64,000 nt of DNA from Herbiconiux daphne (GCF_024979295.1 NZ_JANLCJ010000002.1:620001-684000); one strand, 5' to 3'. Counted from the stretch's first letter, positions 26,163-34,166 are shown. The notes: a model not told the origin generated them from the sequence alone. Translations and numbers: made by a program.

Positions 26163-26469
26163 ACTTCGTGGACGTGCCGCGGGACTTCTCGACGGGGTAC
26201 TTCTCGCGGGTTTTCGCGAGCTTGGCGCGGACGATGTCGTCGGGGTTCAGCTTGAGACGGGCGGCGAGGAGGTAGGCGTAGGTGAGCACGTCGGCGAGCT
26301 CGTCTTGGATCTGCTGCTCGTCCGCATCCGGGGACCACTGGAAGAGCTCGAGCAGCTCGGCCGCCTCGATGGAGATGCTCTTCGCGAGGTTCTCGGGGGT
26401 GTGGAACTGGGCCCAGTCGCGCTCGGCCACGAAGGCGGCCAGGGCTTCGTGGATGGTGGGGGTGGCCAT
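26149..26469 (-). CDS. MazG-like nucleotide pyrophosphohydrolase
   Basis: A protein of 106 residues of the MazG/DCTPP1-like all-alpha NTP pyrophosphatase family. It shows ISIEAAELLELFQW and, 20 residues later, DELADVLTYAY, giving the metal-binding ExxE...ExxD pattern. It hydrolyses (d)NTPs to monophosphate and pyrophosphate. It is the first gene of a pair with the GIY-YIG/DUF2075 helicase. Its first 65 codons are duplicated, nearly base for base, at 27808-28008. Its role here may be nucleotide-pool control linked to the helicase-nuclease (inference). Confidence 0.9.
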   Translation of the reverse strand: MATPTIHEALAAFVAERDWAQFHTPENLAKSISIEAAELLELFQWSPDADEQQIQDELADVLTYAYLLAARLKLNPDDIVRAKLAKTREKYPVEKSRGTSTKYDQL

Positions 26470-26489
26470 GCTTGGATCTTATCGACCAA

Positions 26490-26523
26490 GCAAGGGAAGG
26501 GAGCTGGACCGCCCTTCCCTTGC
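26490..26523 (-). terminator. Strong hairpin downstream of the PASTA/Ltp gene
   Basis: Perfect 12-base arms GCAAGGGAAGGG and CCCTTCCCTTGC with a 10-base loop lie directly after the stop of the minus-strand PASTA/Ltp gene and before mazG. A T-run is weak, so it is a likely but not classical terminator. Confidence 0.6.
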
Positions 26524-26529
26524 GGGGCT

Positions 26530-27447
26530 TCACAGGCCGACGGCGGCCAGTCCGAAGTTCGCCTGGTCGGGCGTGAATCCCTCACCGTATTCGCTCGTCA
26601 ACTGTTCATACAGTCCGTCGCGGGAGAACCCTTGGAGATCGAGGTACGACTTGGCTGACTCAGCGGCCTCTTGGTTCCAGTCGACCGCGCCGGCGGATTC
26701 TAGATAGGCGATCGCAAACTCGGCATCTTCGGGCGTAAACCCTTCGCCGTACTCGCTCGTCAGCTGCTGAGTGAGTCCGACGCGGGAAAACGCCGAGAAC
26801 GACAGGTAGGACTGGGCGGAGCGGACCGCGCTGGACTGCGCGGTGGTCATCGCAGGCTTCTCAGGCTCTACGGGCGTCACTGGCTCTGCGGGCGCCGGTG
26901 CGGGGGCGGCCGTCTTCTCCACGTTCACGACCACGGTGTCGCCAGCCTTCGCGATCGCACCGGCGGTGGGGGTGCTGCTCAGTACTGTCCAGTTGTCGCG
27001 ATCTAGTACGACGCCTTTGTCGGCCGAGAACTCCACTGTCAGCCCAGCGTTCTCGATCAGCGCGGCTGCTTCCTTGGCGGTCAGGCCGGTGGTCTCGGGG
27101 ACGGTGACATCGGCGACCGCAGCTTCCTCGGTGATGGACGGCGCCGAGGCGCTGGGGTTCGTGTCGGCCGCCGCGGTGACGTCGTCTTTGCCGGCCCCGA
27201 TGGCGCTGCCGATACTCCCGATGACGATGAGTCCGGCAACGATGCCGACCGGGATAACGATGGCCTTCCGCTTGTACCAAGGTGCCTTCGCTACAGGTTC
27301 CGCAGTGGTCACCGCAATCTCGGGCGGTGCCGTGGTCGCTGGGCGAACCTGGGCGGTCCAGGTGACACCGTCGTAATAGCGTTCGGTGCCGGGCGCGTTG
27401 GTGTCGGCATACCAGCCTGCCGGATAAGACGGAGTGTTGTCGGTCAT
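26530..27447 (-). CDS. DUF2510-PASTA-Ltp repeat membrane protein
   Basis: A protein of 305 residues from ATG 27447; the frame is open to 27501. The cytosolic N-terminus is a DUF2510-type WW-like motif (PAGWYADTNAPGTERYYDG). One transmembrane helix (about 58-82) and a PASTA-like domain (VPETTGLTAKEAAALIENAG) follow, then a Pro-rich linker and two repeats of the Ltp type (QSYLSFSAFSRVGLTQQLTS... and KSYLDLQGFSRDGLYEQLTS..., each ending EYGEGFTP). Ltp repeats are named after a prophage lipoprotein that blocks DNA injection by other phages, so superinfection exclusion at the cell surface is conceivable. They also occur in housekeeping surface proteins. Confidence 0.82.
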   Translation of the reverse strand: MTDNTPSYPAGWYADTNAPGTERYYDGVTWTAQVRPATTAPPEIAVTTAEPVAKAPWYKRKAIVIPVGIVAGLIVIGSIGSAIGAGKDDVTAAADTNPSASAPSITEEAAVADVTVPETTGLTAKEAAALIENAGLTVEFSADKGVVLDRDNWTVLSSTPTAGAIAKAGDTVVVNVEKTAAPAPAPAEPVTPVEPEKPAMTTAQSSAVRSAQSYLSFSAFSRVGLTQQLTSEYGEGFTPEDAEFAIAYLESAGAVDWNQEAAESAKSYLDLQGFSRDGLYEQLTSEYGEGFTPDQANFGLAAVGL

Positions 27448-27807
27448 CGGTTTCCTACAGCTTTCAGGATGTTGTGGACAGGCCCCACCGCGCCGGATCA
27501 CACCGGACCCAACGGGCGTAGGTGGAGCGCGAACGTTTCAGTCCAGAGGTGATCGCTGATGCCGATTCCCACGGGCATGCGAGCGGGAGCGCCCCCTGCG
27601 CTCACTATTGGGAAGTATGCCTTACATTCGGCCCACGTCCGATACTCGTCGGTGAAGAACCTGGAGATGGGTGAGCGATTCGGGCCGAACAGCACCATCC
27701 TTTCGCTCGCTGTGCCCTATAAGCCGACCCCACGGGTGCGGTCGGTGATGCTTAGAGCTATTGCGGTCGGATACTCGGCCCGCGGTCGTCTTGGTCGTGT
27801 CAGCGTT
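27448..27807. other. Intergenic region, one doubtful small ORF
   Basis: This gap lies between the PASTA/Ltp gene start and the truncated mazG copy. A 66-codon minus frame (27498-27698, starting MVLFGPNRSPISRFFTDEY) has no match I recognise and only a GAAAGG directly against its ATG. I leave it uncalled. The left end should hold the promoter of the PASTA/Ltp gene. Confidence 0.4.
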
Positions 27808-28009
27808 GGTAGGCGTAGGTGAGCACGTCGGCGAGCTCGTCTTGGATCAGCTGCTCGTCCGCATCCGGGGACCACTGGAAGAGCTCGAGCAGCTCGGCCG
27901 CCTCGATGGAGATGCTCTTCGCGAGGTTCTCGGGGGTGTGGAACAGGGCCCGGTCGCGCTGGGCCACGAAGGTGGCTAGGGCTTCGTGGATGGTGGGGGT
28001 GGCGGCCAT
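27800..28009 (-). pseudogene. Truncated duplicate of the mazG-like gene
   Basis: The frame begins MAATPTIHEALATFVAQRD and follows the intact gene at 26149-26469 almost base for base over 27808-28008. The frame stops two codons after LTYAY, in the middle of the second metal-binding helix, so the last 36 residues are lost. Differences are few: one inserted codon at the start and about eight substitutions. This points to a recent duplication. It probably makes no functional enzyme. Confidence 0.85.
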
Positions 28010-28500
28010 TCGGCCACGCTAGCGGCGAGACTGCGCTGGCGATCGGGCCGAGCGACCTCTGCCCCGCGCTCCTTTCGGTCAGATCGCCTGATGCAGAGCG
28101 TGGCGGAAATGAATGCCGCTACCGCGATTGCGGTGCTTAACCCAGCGAACGTCCACGGGCTCTCGAGGGTTGATGGGCCGGAGTAGAAGAGTAGGAGTGT
28201 CGCAGAACCACCTATGCCTGCAGCCGCGGAAATGACGATGTTTCGGCGGCCGGCGGACCATCGCAATGAACGATCGAGAAGGGCTATCACGACGAGTGCT
28301 GCGACGCCGGCACAGCATCCGGTCAGGGCGCCGACGATCGATGTGGCCAGAGACGTCATGACGACCAGCGGGAGATAGACGTCACCTACCGGCAGATTCA
28401 TCTGATAGATGAGGCTACTGGCGACACCTAGACCGCCTCCGGCCACGATGCCCATCCCGATCGCGATCGCCCAAAGGAGAAACATCCTGCCCCACGTCAT
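27976..28500 (-). CDS. Small four-helix membrane protein with a chimeric C-terminus
   Basis: A protein of 174 residues with about four hydrophobic segments (MFLLWAIAIGMGIVAGGGLG, then around residues 40-75, 88-107 and 115-135) and a basic C-terminal tail. The last dozen residues (EWPPPPPSTKP) are an out-of-frame reading of the duplicated mazG start, so the original end of this gene was lost when the duplicate landed here. ATG 28500 is preceded by no strong ribosome site. Function unknown. Confidence 0.6.
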   Translation of the reverse strand: MTWGRMFLLWAIAIGMGIVAGGGLGVASSLIYQMNLPVGDVYLPLVVMTSLATSIVGALTGCCAGVAALVVIALLDRSLRWSAGRRNIVISAAAGIGGSATLLLFYSGPSTLESPWTFAGLSTAIAVAAFISATLCIRRSDRKERGAEVARPDRQRSLAASVAEWPPPPPSTKP

Positions 28501-28580
28501 GGGGACAGAGTAAGCGAGTTGAGGAAGATTTCGTCGATGTAGTCGATCTTTGCTCAGCTTTGCTCGGACTGGGATGGTCA

Positions 28581-28743
28581 GCTCGGATGGTAGACATCAG
28601 GGCCGATCGGGCCTTTGGGTCGTTCGGGAGGTCAGCGGCATCCGCTGCCTGGCTGAGCAATTTCACGAGTCTGAGTCGCTGTTCTGCGCTGGGTTGAGTC
28701 CGAGGGTGCTTCGACAGCATGTACGGATAGCCGCCGTGCTCGA
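28581..28743 (-). pseudogene. Fragment of a truncated haemoglobin gene
   Basis: Reading the minus strand gives EHGGYPYMLSKH, then AEQRLRLVKLLSQAADAADL and PNDPKARSALM. It follows the intact globin at 36500-36967 over about 54 residues with high base identity (for example GGTCGTTCGGGAGGTCAGCG in both). Both ends of the gene are missing and it joins directly to other remnants. Confidence 0.8.
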
Positions 28744-28754
28744 CGCCATCATCG

Positions 28755-28960
28755 GCAACGACATCTGCTCCACCCGACTCGGCCCGAAATTCCTCGGCGA
28801 GCGCCGACACCGCGACGCCGCCGCCTCGGGGTCGTTCACCGTGACCGGATAGAGCTCGATTAGCTCCACGTCCGCTGAGCATCCGCGTGCCGCCGCAATG
28901 CCCTCGACCGACCGCGGCACCTCCACCCGCAGCGTCTCGAGCGACGACACCGAGAGCGTG
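28755..28960 (-). pseudogene. Fragment resembling the C-terminus of an M20 family peptidase
   Basis: The minus strand reads TLSVSSLETLRVEVPRSVEG, GIAAARGCSADVELIELYPV and TVNDPEAA, then in another frame SALAEEFRAESGGADVV. The pattern EGIAAAxG...VEYxxGYPVTVNDP is characteristic of M20/amidohydrolase dimerisation-catalytic junctions. The frame change and the missing catalytic parts mark it as a remnant. The assignment rests on recall of the family pattern. Confidence 0.5.
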
Positions 28961-28984
28961 CGCGCCGATGCCGACGAAGTACGC

Positions 28985-29190
28985 ATGCGCGTCTTCGTCA
29001 CCGGCGCCACCGGGCTGATCGCATCGGCTCTCGTCGCCGACGGCCGGCCCTCGACTGAAGACGACCCCCTTCCCCTTGACGGTCCGGTCGGCGGCCGCGG
29101 CGCGTCGGTGAACCGCACGCTTGCGCTGGCCGAGCACGGCGCACGCACGGCCGAGCCTGCTGCAGGACTTGGTGCACATCGAGCCCTGAG
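28985..29190 (+). pseudogene. Internally deleted SDR/NAD-epimerase remnant
   Basis: ATG 28985 opens MRVFVTGATGLIASALVADG and then jumps to RPSTEDDPLPLDGPVGGRG and SVNRTLALAEHGARTA. Both pieces match residues 1-17 and about 117-155 of the intact epimerase-like protein at 44949-45830. About 100 residues between them are deleted, and the frame degenerates after ARTA. Confidence 0.75.
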
Positions 29191-29192
29191 GC

Positions 29193-29621
29193 TCAGGCCG
29201 ATTGGGCCGCCGCGTCTGCCTCCAACAATCGCAGCGCCTCGAAGAGCGCTGCCCGATGGCGCTCGTCGAGCGGGGCGAACAGCGTCGGCAGCACGCCAGA
29301 CGCCACCCGACGCCCGGCGGCGAGCGCCTCCTCCCCGGCCTCCGTGAGCGCGTACTCGAGACGGCGCCCCCGACCGGAGGTGCGCGTCACCCACCCGCCC
29401 GCGATCAGGCGTGTCGCGAGCGTGCCGAACGACTGGTCGCTCTGAAACGTCCCCACCGCGAGTTCATGACCTGATGCACCGGGCGTATTCGCGATGGCCC
29501 GCAGCGCGTCCCACTGCACCAGGGTCACGCCGACCTCGCGCAGCGCCGCATCCATCGTGCGGTGGTTGCGGTACTGCGCCCGCTTGATCGCCTGGCCGAG
29601 CAATTCCAGATCCGTCGCCAT
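29193..29621 (-). CDS. MarR family transcriptional regulator
   Basis: A protein of 142 residues with a MarR winged helix: VTLVQWDALRAIANTPGASG, the recognition region TFQSDQSFGTLATRLIAGGW, and the wing TRTSGRGRRLEYALTEAG. It is divergent from the alpha/beta hydrolase at 29661, separated by 39 AT-rich bases with a palindrome. It probably represses itself and the hydrolase, with release by a small aromatic or oxidant ligand (family knowledge; ligand unknown). Confidence 0.9.
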   Translation of the reverse strand: MATDLELLGQAIKRAQYRNHRTMDAALREVGVTLVQWDALRAIANTPGASGHELAVGTFQSDQSFGTLATRLIAGGWVTRTSGRGRRLEYALTEAGEEALAAGRRVASGVLPTLFAPLDERHRAALFEALRLLEADAAAQSA

Positions 29622-29622
29622 G

Positions 29623-29640
29623 GTGCTACTGTATCAGCAC
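29623..29640. promoter_or_regulatory. Candidate MarR operator
   Basis: GTGCT-N8-AGCAC lies between the divergent MarR and hydrolase genes. It is followed by an AT-rich stretch (TATATAAATATATT, within 29642-29660) that should contain the hydrolase promoter. Binding by the adjacent MarR protein is inferred. Confidence 0.45.
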
Positions 29641-29660
29641 ACTTATATAAATATATTGAT

Positions 29661-30467
29661 ATGGAGAACCGGATGCTCGACCTCATCGCCCAGGCGCCCC
29701 TCACCGAACGCGGCGAACCCACTGCCCCGACCGCACTCGTGCTGCACGGCGGGGGTGGGCCCCGCACGGTCGCACCGATCGTCAGTCACCTGGACGTCGG
29801 GCGACACGTTCTCGCGCCGACGCATCCCGGGTGGGACGGGACACCGCTGCCGACGGAGCTCACCTCAGTGAGCCGGCTCGCGACGGCCTACCTCGAACTA
29901 TTGAAGGAGCGGGGCGAACATGACGTCGCCCTCGTCGGGTCGTCGATCGGCGGCTGGATCGCGCTCGAGATGGCTGTGCAGGCAGCGGGTGACGAGCGGT
30001 TCGCGGGCCTCCTGGGTCCGGTCGTCGTGATCGACTCCGTCGGCATCGAGGTGCCAGAGGAGCCGGCCGCCGACTTCTTCGCCCTCAGCCCGCGCGAGCT
30101 CGCCGAGCACGCCTGGCACGACCCCGACCGCGGGTACATCGACCCCGCCGGCCTTACTGACGAGCAGCGCGCCGTGCTGGCCGGCAACGGAAAGGCGATG
30201 GCGACCATCGCCGGCACGACGATGAGCGACCCCACGCTGCTCGCGCGTCTGGGCGGCATATCGCAGGACACACCGCTGCTGGTGGTGTGGGGCGCCAGCG
30301 ACCGCATCGTCACGCCCGCCTACGGGCGGGCGCTAGCGCGGGCTGTGCCTGGCGCGGAGTTCGTGCAGATCGAAGAGGCGGGGCACCTGCCGCACCTCGA
30401 GGCGCCCGAAGCGACCTGGGTGGCCATCGACGCGTTCCTCGAGAAGCACAGCGGCGAGCGCGTCTGA
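29661..30467 (+). CDS. Alpha/beta hydrolase
   Basis: A protein of 268 residues from ATG 29661; an earlier in-frame start would run through the marR promoter. It shows the oxyanion region LVLHGGGGPRT, nucleophile elbow GSSIGGW, acid VWGASDRIVTP and catalytic His in EEAGHLPHLE, a complete triad. The N-terminus lacks a signal peptide, so it is cytosolic. Substrate unknown; control by the divergent MarR suggests detoxification of a small ester or lactone. Confidence 0.9.
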   Translation: MENRMLDLIAQAPLTERGEPTAPTALVLHGGGGPRTVAPIVSHLDVGRHVLAPTHPGWDGTPLPTELTSVSRLATAYLELLKERGEHDVALVGSSIGGWIALEMAVQAAGDERFAGLLGPVVVIDSVGIEVPEEPAADFFALSPRELAEHAWHDPDRGYIDPAGLTDEQRAVLAGNGKAMATIAGTTMSDPTLLARLGGISQDTPLLVVWGASDRIVTPAYGRALARAVPGAEFVQIEEAGHLPHLEAPEATWVAIDAFLEKHSGERV

Positions 30468-30473
30468 ACCGCC

Positions 30474-32180
30474 TCAACCGATGCCGAACACGCGGCCCTG
30501 TGAGAAGCCGACGAGGTAGCCCCCAGCGAAGACCCACCGCTCGTCGTAGTACGCCGGGATGCTCCAGAGCGACGCCCCGGTCACCGCATCCAGCGCGGTC
30601 CCGGTGCCGCTCTGCGGCATAGGTGTCGGCGGCACACCCTGTCCTTTCGACGTGTAGAGCCCACCCGTTCCCATCGCTCCGTCGAGCTTGTACTGGGCGA
30701 GCTCACCCTGGGCTCCGCCAAAGTCCGACGGACGGGCCGACACATCCACCGGCGCCCCCGTGGCGTGGTCGAAACCGCAGACGCCACCCTGTTCGCCGGA
30801 CTGCACGATCACGCCGTCGGTCGCCAGACTGAAATCGTAGGTCGCGAGTGCCGGACCATTGAGCCCAGAACCCTTCGTGCACCCGGCCCCATCCGCGGTC
30901 CATCGCGACTCGCCAGTCACCCCGTCGACGAGTTCGAGTTGCGTGCCCGGACCGATCAACAGCACCTCCGAGACCCGGGGGACGTCGCTTCCCGGCTGCC
31001 GCGGGATGAGGCCGACGGGCGCCACCGCGAAGCCCGCGTCGAGCGAGCGGCTCCATACCTCGTTGCCGGCGTCGTCGATGCCAGCCACCGTGCGGGAGCG
31101 CTCGTAGTCGATGCGATCGGAGAAGCGCAGGGTGAACCCGTCGTAGTAGGTGTAGCTGCGATCGGTCGTCGCCGCCGCCATCACCGCACCCGAGTCGGCG
31201 TCGTAGACGTCGAGCACCGAGGGCTGCCCGTCGTACCAGTGGGTGACCTGCAGGATGGAGCTCGCGTTGGTGATGGGCGGGGTGATCGCCCATTGCCCAT
31301 CGAACGGCACCGACCAGCGCGGACTCGCGAGGTCGCGCGGGTCGGCCCGCTCCACCGCCCACGACGTCGTCGGTGCGCCCGCCGCATCGAGCCTCTGCGC
31401 CACGAACGTGACGTCACCCGACTCGCCCGGAACGGCGTTGAGATCCCGCACGGTGAACCCGTCGGGAACGGTCACCGACGACAGTGTCCCGCCGGTTGCC
31501 AGATCGAGCACCTCCTTCGGCCCCGGGCCGCCCAGAGAGTCCCACACCAGCACACGATCGGAGGTGCCAAGCAGGGTCGCCTTGGTCTGGTCGCCGTACG
31601 TGAAGGCCCACGACCAGTCCCGACTCCAGACCGGCACCCCGGTGCTCGTGTCGAGCAGGGTGAGCGAGTACCGGCTGGCGTCGAGGTCGCAGCTGTAGTT
31701 CGAGTCCTCCGGCGGTTGCGTCGGCCCCGTCTGCACCAGCGCGTAGCCGTCGGCCACGTCGATGACCTGCTGATACTCGCACATGTCCCCCGCGGCCGGC
31801 AGCTGCACCGACCACACTGGGCTCGGTGACGGCTGGGTGAGCAGGTCGTGCGGCGTGATCGGCTCATCCGTCAGCACGAGCGGATGCGGGGCCGCGGTGG
31901 GCGGAGCATCCGTCGCCGCCGGAGTGGGCGTCGGCGTGGGCGAGGCGGAGGTCGGAGGCGCCGCCGCCGTCACCCTGTCGTCGCCGAACAGCGACACCCC
32001 GGTCACCGCGAACGCCACGGCGGTGCCGCCGAGGCCGAGGCCGAGCGCCGCCAGCACCGCGGCCACCGCCACGCGCACCTGCCGCCGGCGGTCGCGCCGC
32101 GGCGACTCCTCCACCGTCGCAACCAGCGCGGCCCGCATGGCGGCGCTCCGCGTTTCATCGAATCGAGGGCGATCGCTCAT
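30474..32180 (-). CDS. Membrane-anchored beta-propeller protein, probable anti-sigma partner
   Basis: A protein of 568 residues from ATG 32180, whose ATGA overlaps the stop of the ECF sigma gene. The cytosolic N-terminus of about 35 residues (MSDRPRFDETRSAAMRAALV) precedes one membrane helix (about 39-60), a Thr/Pro-rich stalk, and an extracellular region with PQQ/WD40-like repeats (SPVWSVQLPAAG, GVPVWSRDWSWAF, NEVWSRSLDAGF, GESRWTADGAG, GASLWSIPAYY). The coupling to the sigma gene implies a regulator of sigma activity, although the cytosolic part lacks a visible zinc-binding HxxxCxxC motif. Ligand unknown. Confidence 0.82.
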   Translation of the reverse strand: MSDRPRFDETRSAAMRAALVATVEESPRRDRRRQVRVAVAAVLAALGLGLGGTAVAFAVTGVSLFGDDRVTAAAPPTSASPTPTPTPAATDAPPTAAPHPLVLTDEPITPHDLLTQPSPSPVWSVQLPAAGDMCEYQQVIDVADGYALVQTGPTQPPEDSNYSCDLDASRYSLTLLDTSTGVPVWSRDWSWAFTYGDQTKATLLGTSDRVLVWDSLGGPGPKEVLDLATGGTLSSVTVPDGFTVRDLNAVPGESGDVTFVAQRLDAAGAPTTSWAVERADPRDLASPRWSVPFDGQWAITPPITNASSILQVTHWYDGQPSVLDVYDADSGAVMAAATTDRSYTYYDGFTLRFSDRIDYERSRTVAGIDDAGNEVWSRSLDAGFAVAPVGLIPRQPGSDVPRVSEVLLIGPGTQLELVDGVTGESRWTADGAGCTKGSGLNGPALATYDFSLATDGVIVQSGEQGGVCGFDHATGAPVDVSARPSDFGGAQGELAQYKLDGAMGTGGLYTSKGQGVPPTPMPQSGTGTALDAVTGASLWSIPAYYDERWVFAGGYLVGFSQGRVFGIG

Positions 32181-32773
32181 TTCACACCTCCGGTGACACT
32201 CGTGGACGGGTCGAGCAACACGCTCGTGTGCGCGGCGAGCCGCGACTTGGCACGCGACAGGCGCGACTTCACGGTGCCGATGGGCACGCCGAGCACCCGC
32301 GACGCCTGCCCGGTCGTCAGTTCCTCGAGCACGCACAGCGTGATGACGTTCTGGTCTGCCTCTGACAGCCGGGAGAACGCTTCCCGCACCTTCGCATCAC
32401 GCGCGCCCTGGTCGATTCGCGTGCCCACCGCATCCGAGAAGTCCGGTTCGTCGTCGATGGACGGCTTCGGAAGGCGCTCGAGCACCGCCCGGTAACGTCG
32501 GGTGCTGCGGGCGATATTGCGCACCACGTGATTCGTGGCCACCAGCAGCCAACCGATCACCGACCCGTCGACCACCCGCACGGATGCGCGCTTCCGCCAG
32601 GCCTCGAGAAAGACCAGCGCCGTCGCATCCTCGGCATCGTGCGGATCGCGGATGAGCCGCAACGCCTGCCCGAACACGCGATCGCGATGGCGATCGAACA
32701 CGCGGGCGAACGCGGCGGAGTCACCGGTGAGCGCTGCGGCCCAGTCGGCCGCCTCGTGAGATTCCGTCCCCAT
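32177..32773 (-). CDS. ECF-type RNA polymerase sigma factor
   Basis: A protein of 198 residues from ATG 32773 (MGTESHEAADW), preceded by AGAGGGT; the frame is open far upstream but without ribosome sites. Region 2 reads FDRHRDRVFGQALRLIRDPH and DAEDATALVFLEAWRKR. Region 4 reads FSRLSEADQNVITLCVLEEL and GVPIGTVKSRLSRAKSRL. It directs RNA polymerase to promoters not visible here. It overlaps the membrane beta-propeller gene by 4 bases, the usual sigma/anti-sigma arrangement. Confidence 0.93.
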   Translation of the reverse strand: MGTESHEAADWAAALTGDSAAFARVFDRHRDRVFGQALRLIRDPHDAEDATALVFLEAWRKRASVRVVDGSVIGWLLVATNHVVRNIARSTRRYRAVLERLPKPSIDDEPDFSDAVGTRIDQGARDAKVREAFSRLSEADQNVITLCVLEELTTGQASRVLGVPIGTVKSRLSRAKSRLAAHTSVLLDPSTSVTGGVK

Positions 32774-32794
32774 ACCCTCTACTGTCCGCTGCCT

Positions 32795-32830
32795 CCGGGA
32801 GGGTTCCATTCTCGTGGAATCCTCCCCGGG
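32795..32830. promoter_or_regulatory. Long imperfect palindrome upstream of the sigma gene
   Basis: Arms CCGGGAGGGTTCCA and TGGAATCCTCCCCGG, with a TTCTCG centre, lie about 20 bases upstream of the sigma factor start. On the transcript they would form a hairpin just before the ribosome site; on DNA they could be an operator. Confidence 0.45.
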
Positions 32831-32996
32831 GGCTGCGGGCGGGCGACCTGACGACCCCCACCCCGATGGGGACCACCCCCTCCTCACCCCGTCCTCCTGA
32901 CCGTCCGCGGCTCGATCGTGGGGCCGCAGATAAGTCTTGTGCGCATTATGTGGTTGACGGCCAGGCCACGACCCTCGTGGTCGATATGGTTGGCGG

Positions 32997-33437
32997 ATGA
33001 ACTTCTGGGACACCGTGTTGGCCTCGATCCTCGGCACATCCGGCGCTGGGGTACTGGCCTGGGTGGGCGTCCTGATTAGGCGTAGGTATCTGCGCCGCGG
33101 CGTCGTCTGGCGCGTCCGCCCTCTCGGCCCCAATTCATGGGGCCTAAAGTACGTCGGACGACGCACGATCACCGAAGTGACTCTGTCCAGCGCTGGTGCG
33201 GATGGAATGCCCCGAGCAGGGTCGCAACCGCCGCCCCAAGGCAGCACCATTTACAAAGGTGGCAAGGAGTTCGTCATGCCCGGTACGGAGGCTGGTGGCG
33301 TGGCCTACGTGTCCTGGAACGACAGCCGTGGACACTGGATCGCTCGAATTTTGCTCCGCCCGGGGCTCGACTCTTGGTGGGTCAAACCGGAACTCCGCCA
33401 GAAGAAGGGCGCGACAGACGTTACCGACCTGACCTAG
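32997..33437 (+). CDS. Hypothetical protein with one N-terminal membrane helix
   Basis: A protein of 146 residues. The first 25 residues are hydrophobic (TVLASILGTSGAGVLAWVGV) and are followed by a basic turn. The remainder is beta-rich (LRRGVVWRVRPLGPNSWGLK, then TITEVTLSSAG), reminiscent of an Ig-like fold. No family recognised. Its end overlaps the convergent HNH gene by 4 bases. Confidence 0.6.
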   Translation: MNFWDTVLASILGTSGAGVLAWVGVLIRRRYLRRGVVWRVRPLGPNSWGLKYVGRRTITEVTLSSAGADGMPRAGSQPPPQGSTIYKGGKEFVMPGTEAGGVAYVSWNDSRGHWIARILLRPGLDSWWVKPELRQKKGATDVTDLT

Positions 33438-33799
33438 AACGGTCGGGGGTCTTCCGATAGCGGCGACGCTGGCGTGGACACCGGGAGCAGGCCGGGGTGC
33501 GGCGGCTCAGCGGTGGCCTTCTCCGCGGCTCGTGCTCGGCCGGAGGCGCGGCCTCCCTCGGCGCCCGACTTGCGGCCGGGGTGCCAGTCGCACAGCGCCT
33601 GCAGGTTGTCGTCGTCGGTGCCGCCCCCGGCGTGTGGGGTGATGTGGTCGACGTCACGGGCGGGCAGACCGCAGCGGCGGTTCGTGTCCGTGCGGATGTG
33701 AGCATAACGCCACCGGTCGCGGTCCATAATGCGGAGTCGGGTGCTGCGCCAGTCGGGTGGGAGCTCGGCCAAGCGGTTCGAGTCCTGCCAGCCGGACAT
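33434..33799 (-). CDS. Phage-type HNH endonuclease
   Basis: A protein of 121 residues from ATG 33799. The core reads RCGLPARDVDHITPHAGGGT and DDDNLQALCDWHPGRKSG, matching the DHI...N..C..H/RK pattern of small HNH nucleases next to phage terminases. The second zinc knuckle is reduced, with one Cys instead of CxxC, so activity is uncertain. The tail is low-complexity. It is the last of a chain of small minus-strand genes that look phage-derived; no terminase or portal gene follows. Confidence 0.75.
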   Translation of the reverse strand: MSGWQDSNRLAELPPDWRSTRLRIMDRDRWRYAHIRTDTNRRCGLPARDVDHITPHAGGGTDDDNLQALCDWHPGRKSGAEGGRASGRARAAEKATAEPPHPGLLPVSTPASPLSEDPRPF

Positions 33800-33918
33800 C
33801 AGCCCTTGCCTATCGGACTCTTCCCCTGCTGGGCGGTCGGGGGAAGCCGAACACCTCCTCGAACCAGGCAGACACGACCTGGTCGATATAGGTGGCCCGC
33901 ACCCGGTGAGGTGGCGAT

Positions 33919-34047
33919 TCAGCGCACTCCACGGGTGGCGGCTCTTCGCCCACTTGGCGGGGCCGGGGCCTTGGTCCAGTACCACTTGCGGTACCCGCGG
34001 GGTCCGGGGCGCGGATCCGCGATGGCGTCAGGCTTGATCGCGGCCAT
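33919..34047 (-). CDS. Small phage-like ORF
   Basis: A 42-residue frame (MAAIKPDAIADPRPGPRGYR, KWYWTKAPAP...) preceded by GAGGAGG at 9 bases, a strong ribosome site. It overlaps the 3' end of an upstream small frame. Gly-Tyr-Arg-Lys-Trp-Tyr motifs suggest a nucleic-acid-binding or terminase-associated phage peptide, but no family is recognised. A frameshifted continuation cannot be excluded. Confidence 0.4.
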   Translation of the reverse strand: MAAIKPDAIADPRPGPRGYRKWYWTKAPAPPSGRRAATRGVR

Positions 34048-34166
34048 CGGACGTCGCCTCCTCGGGAGGCTCGGGGTCGGCGGGTGCGGAGCGGATGAGC
34101 GCGGCGCGGTGAGTGTGGCGAGGCAGGCACTGCCGGTGATGATCTGCCCTACTGCCGTTCATCGGC

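Noticed and set aside
33810..34130. 106-codon minus frame containing ATYIDQVVSAWFEEVFGF
   Set aside because: The stretch looks protein-like, but it has no start with a ribosome site and overlaps better-supported small frames; kept only as part of the phage-relic region.
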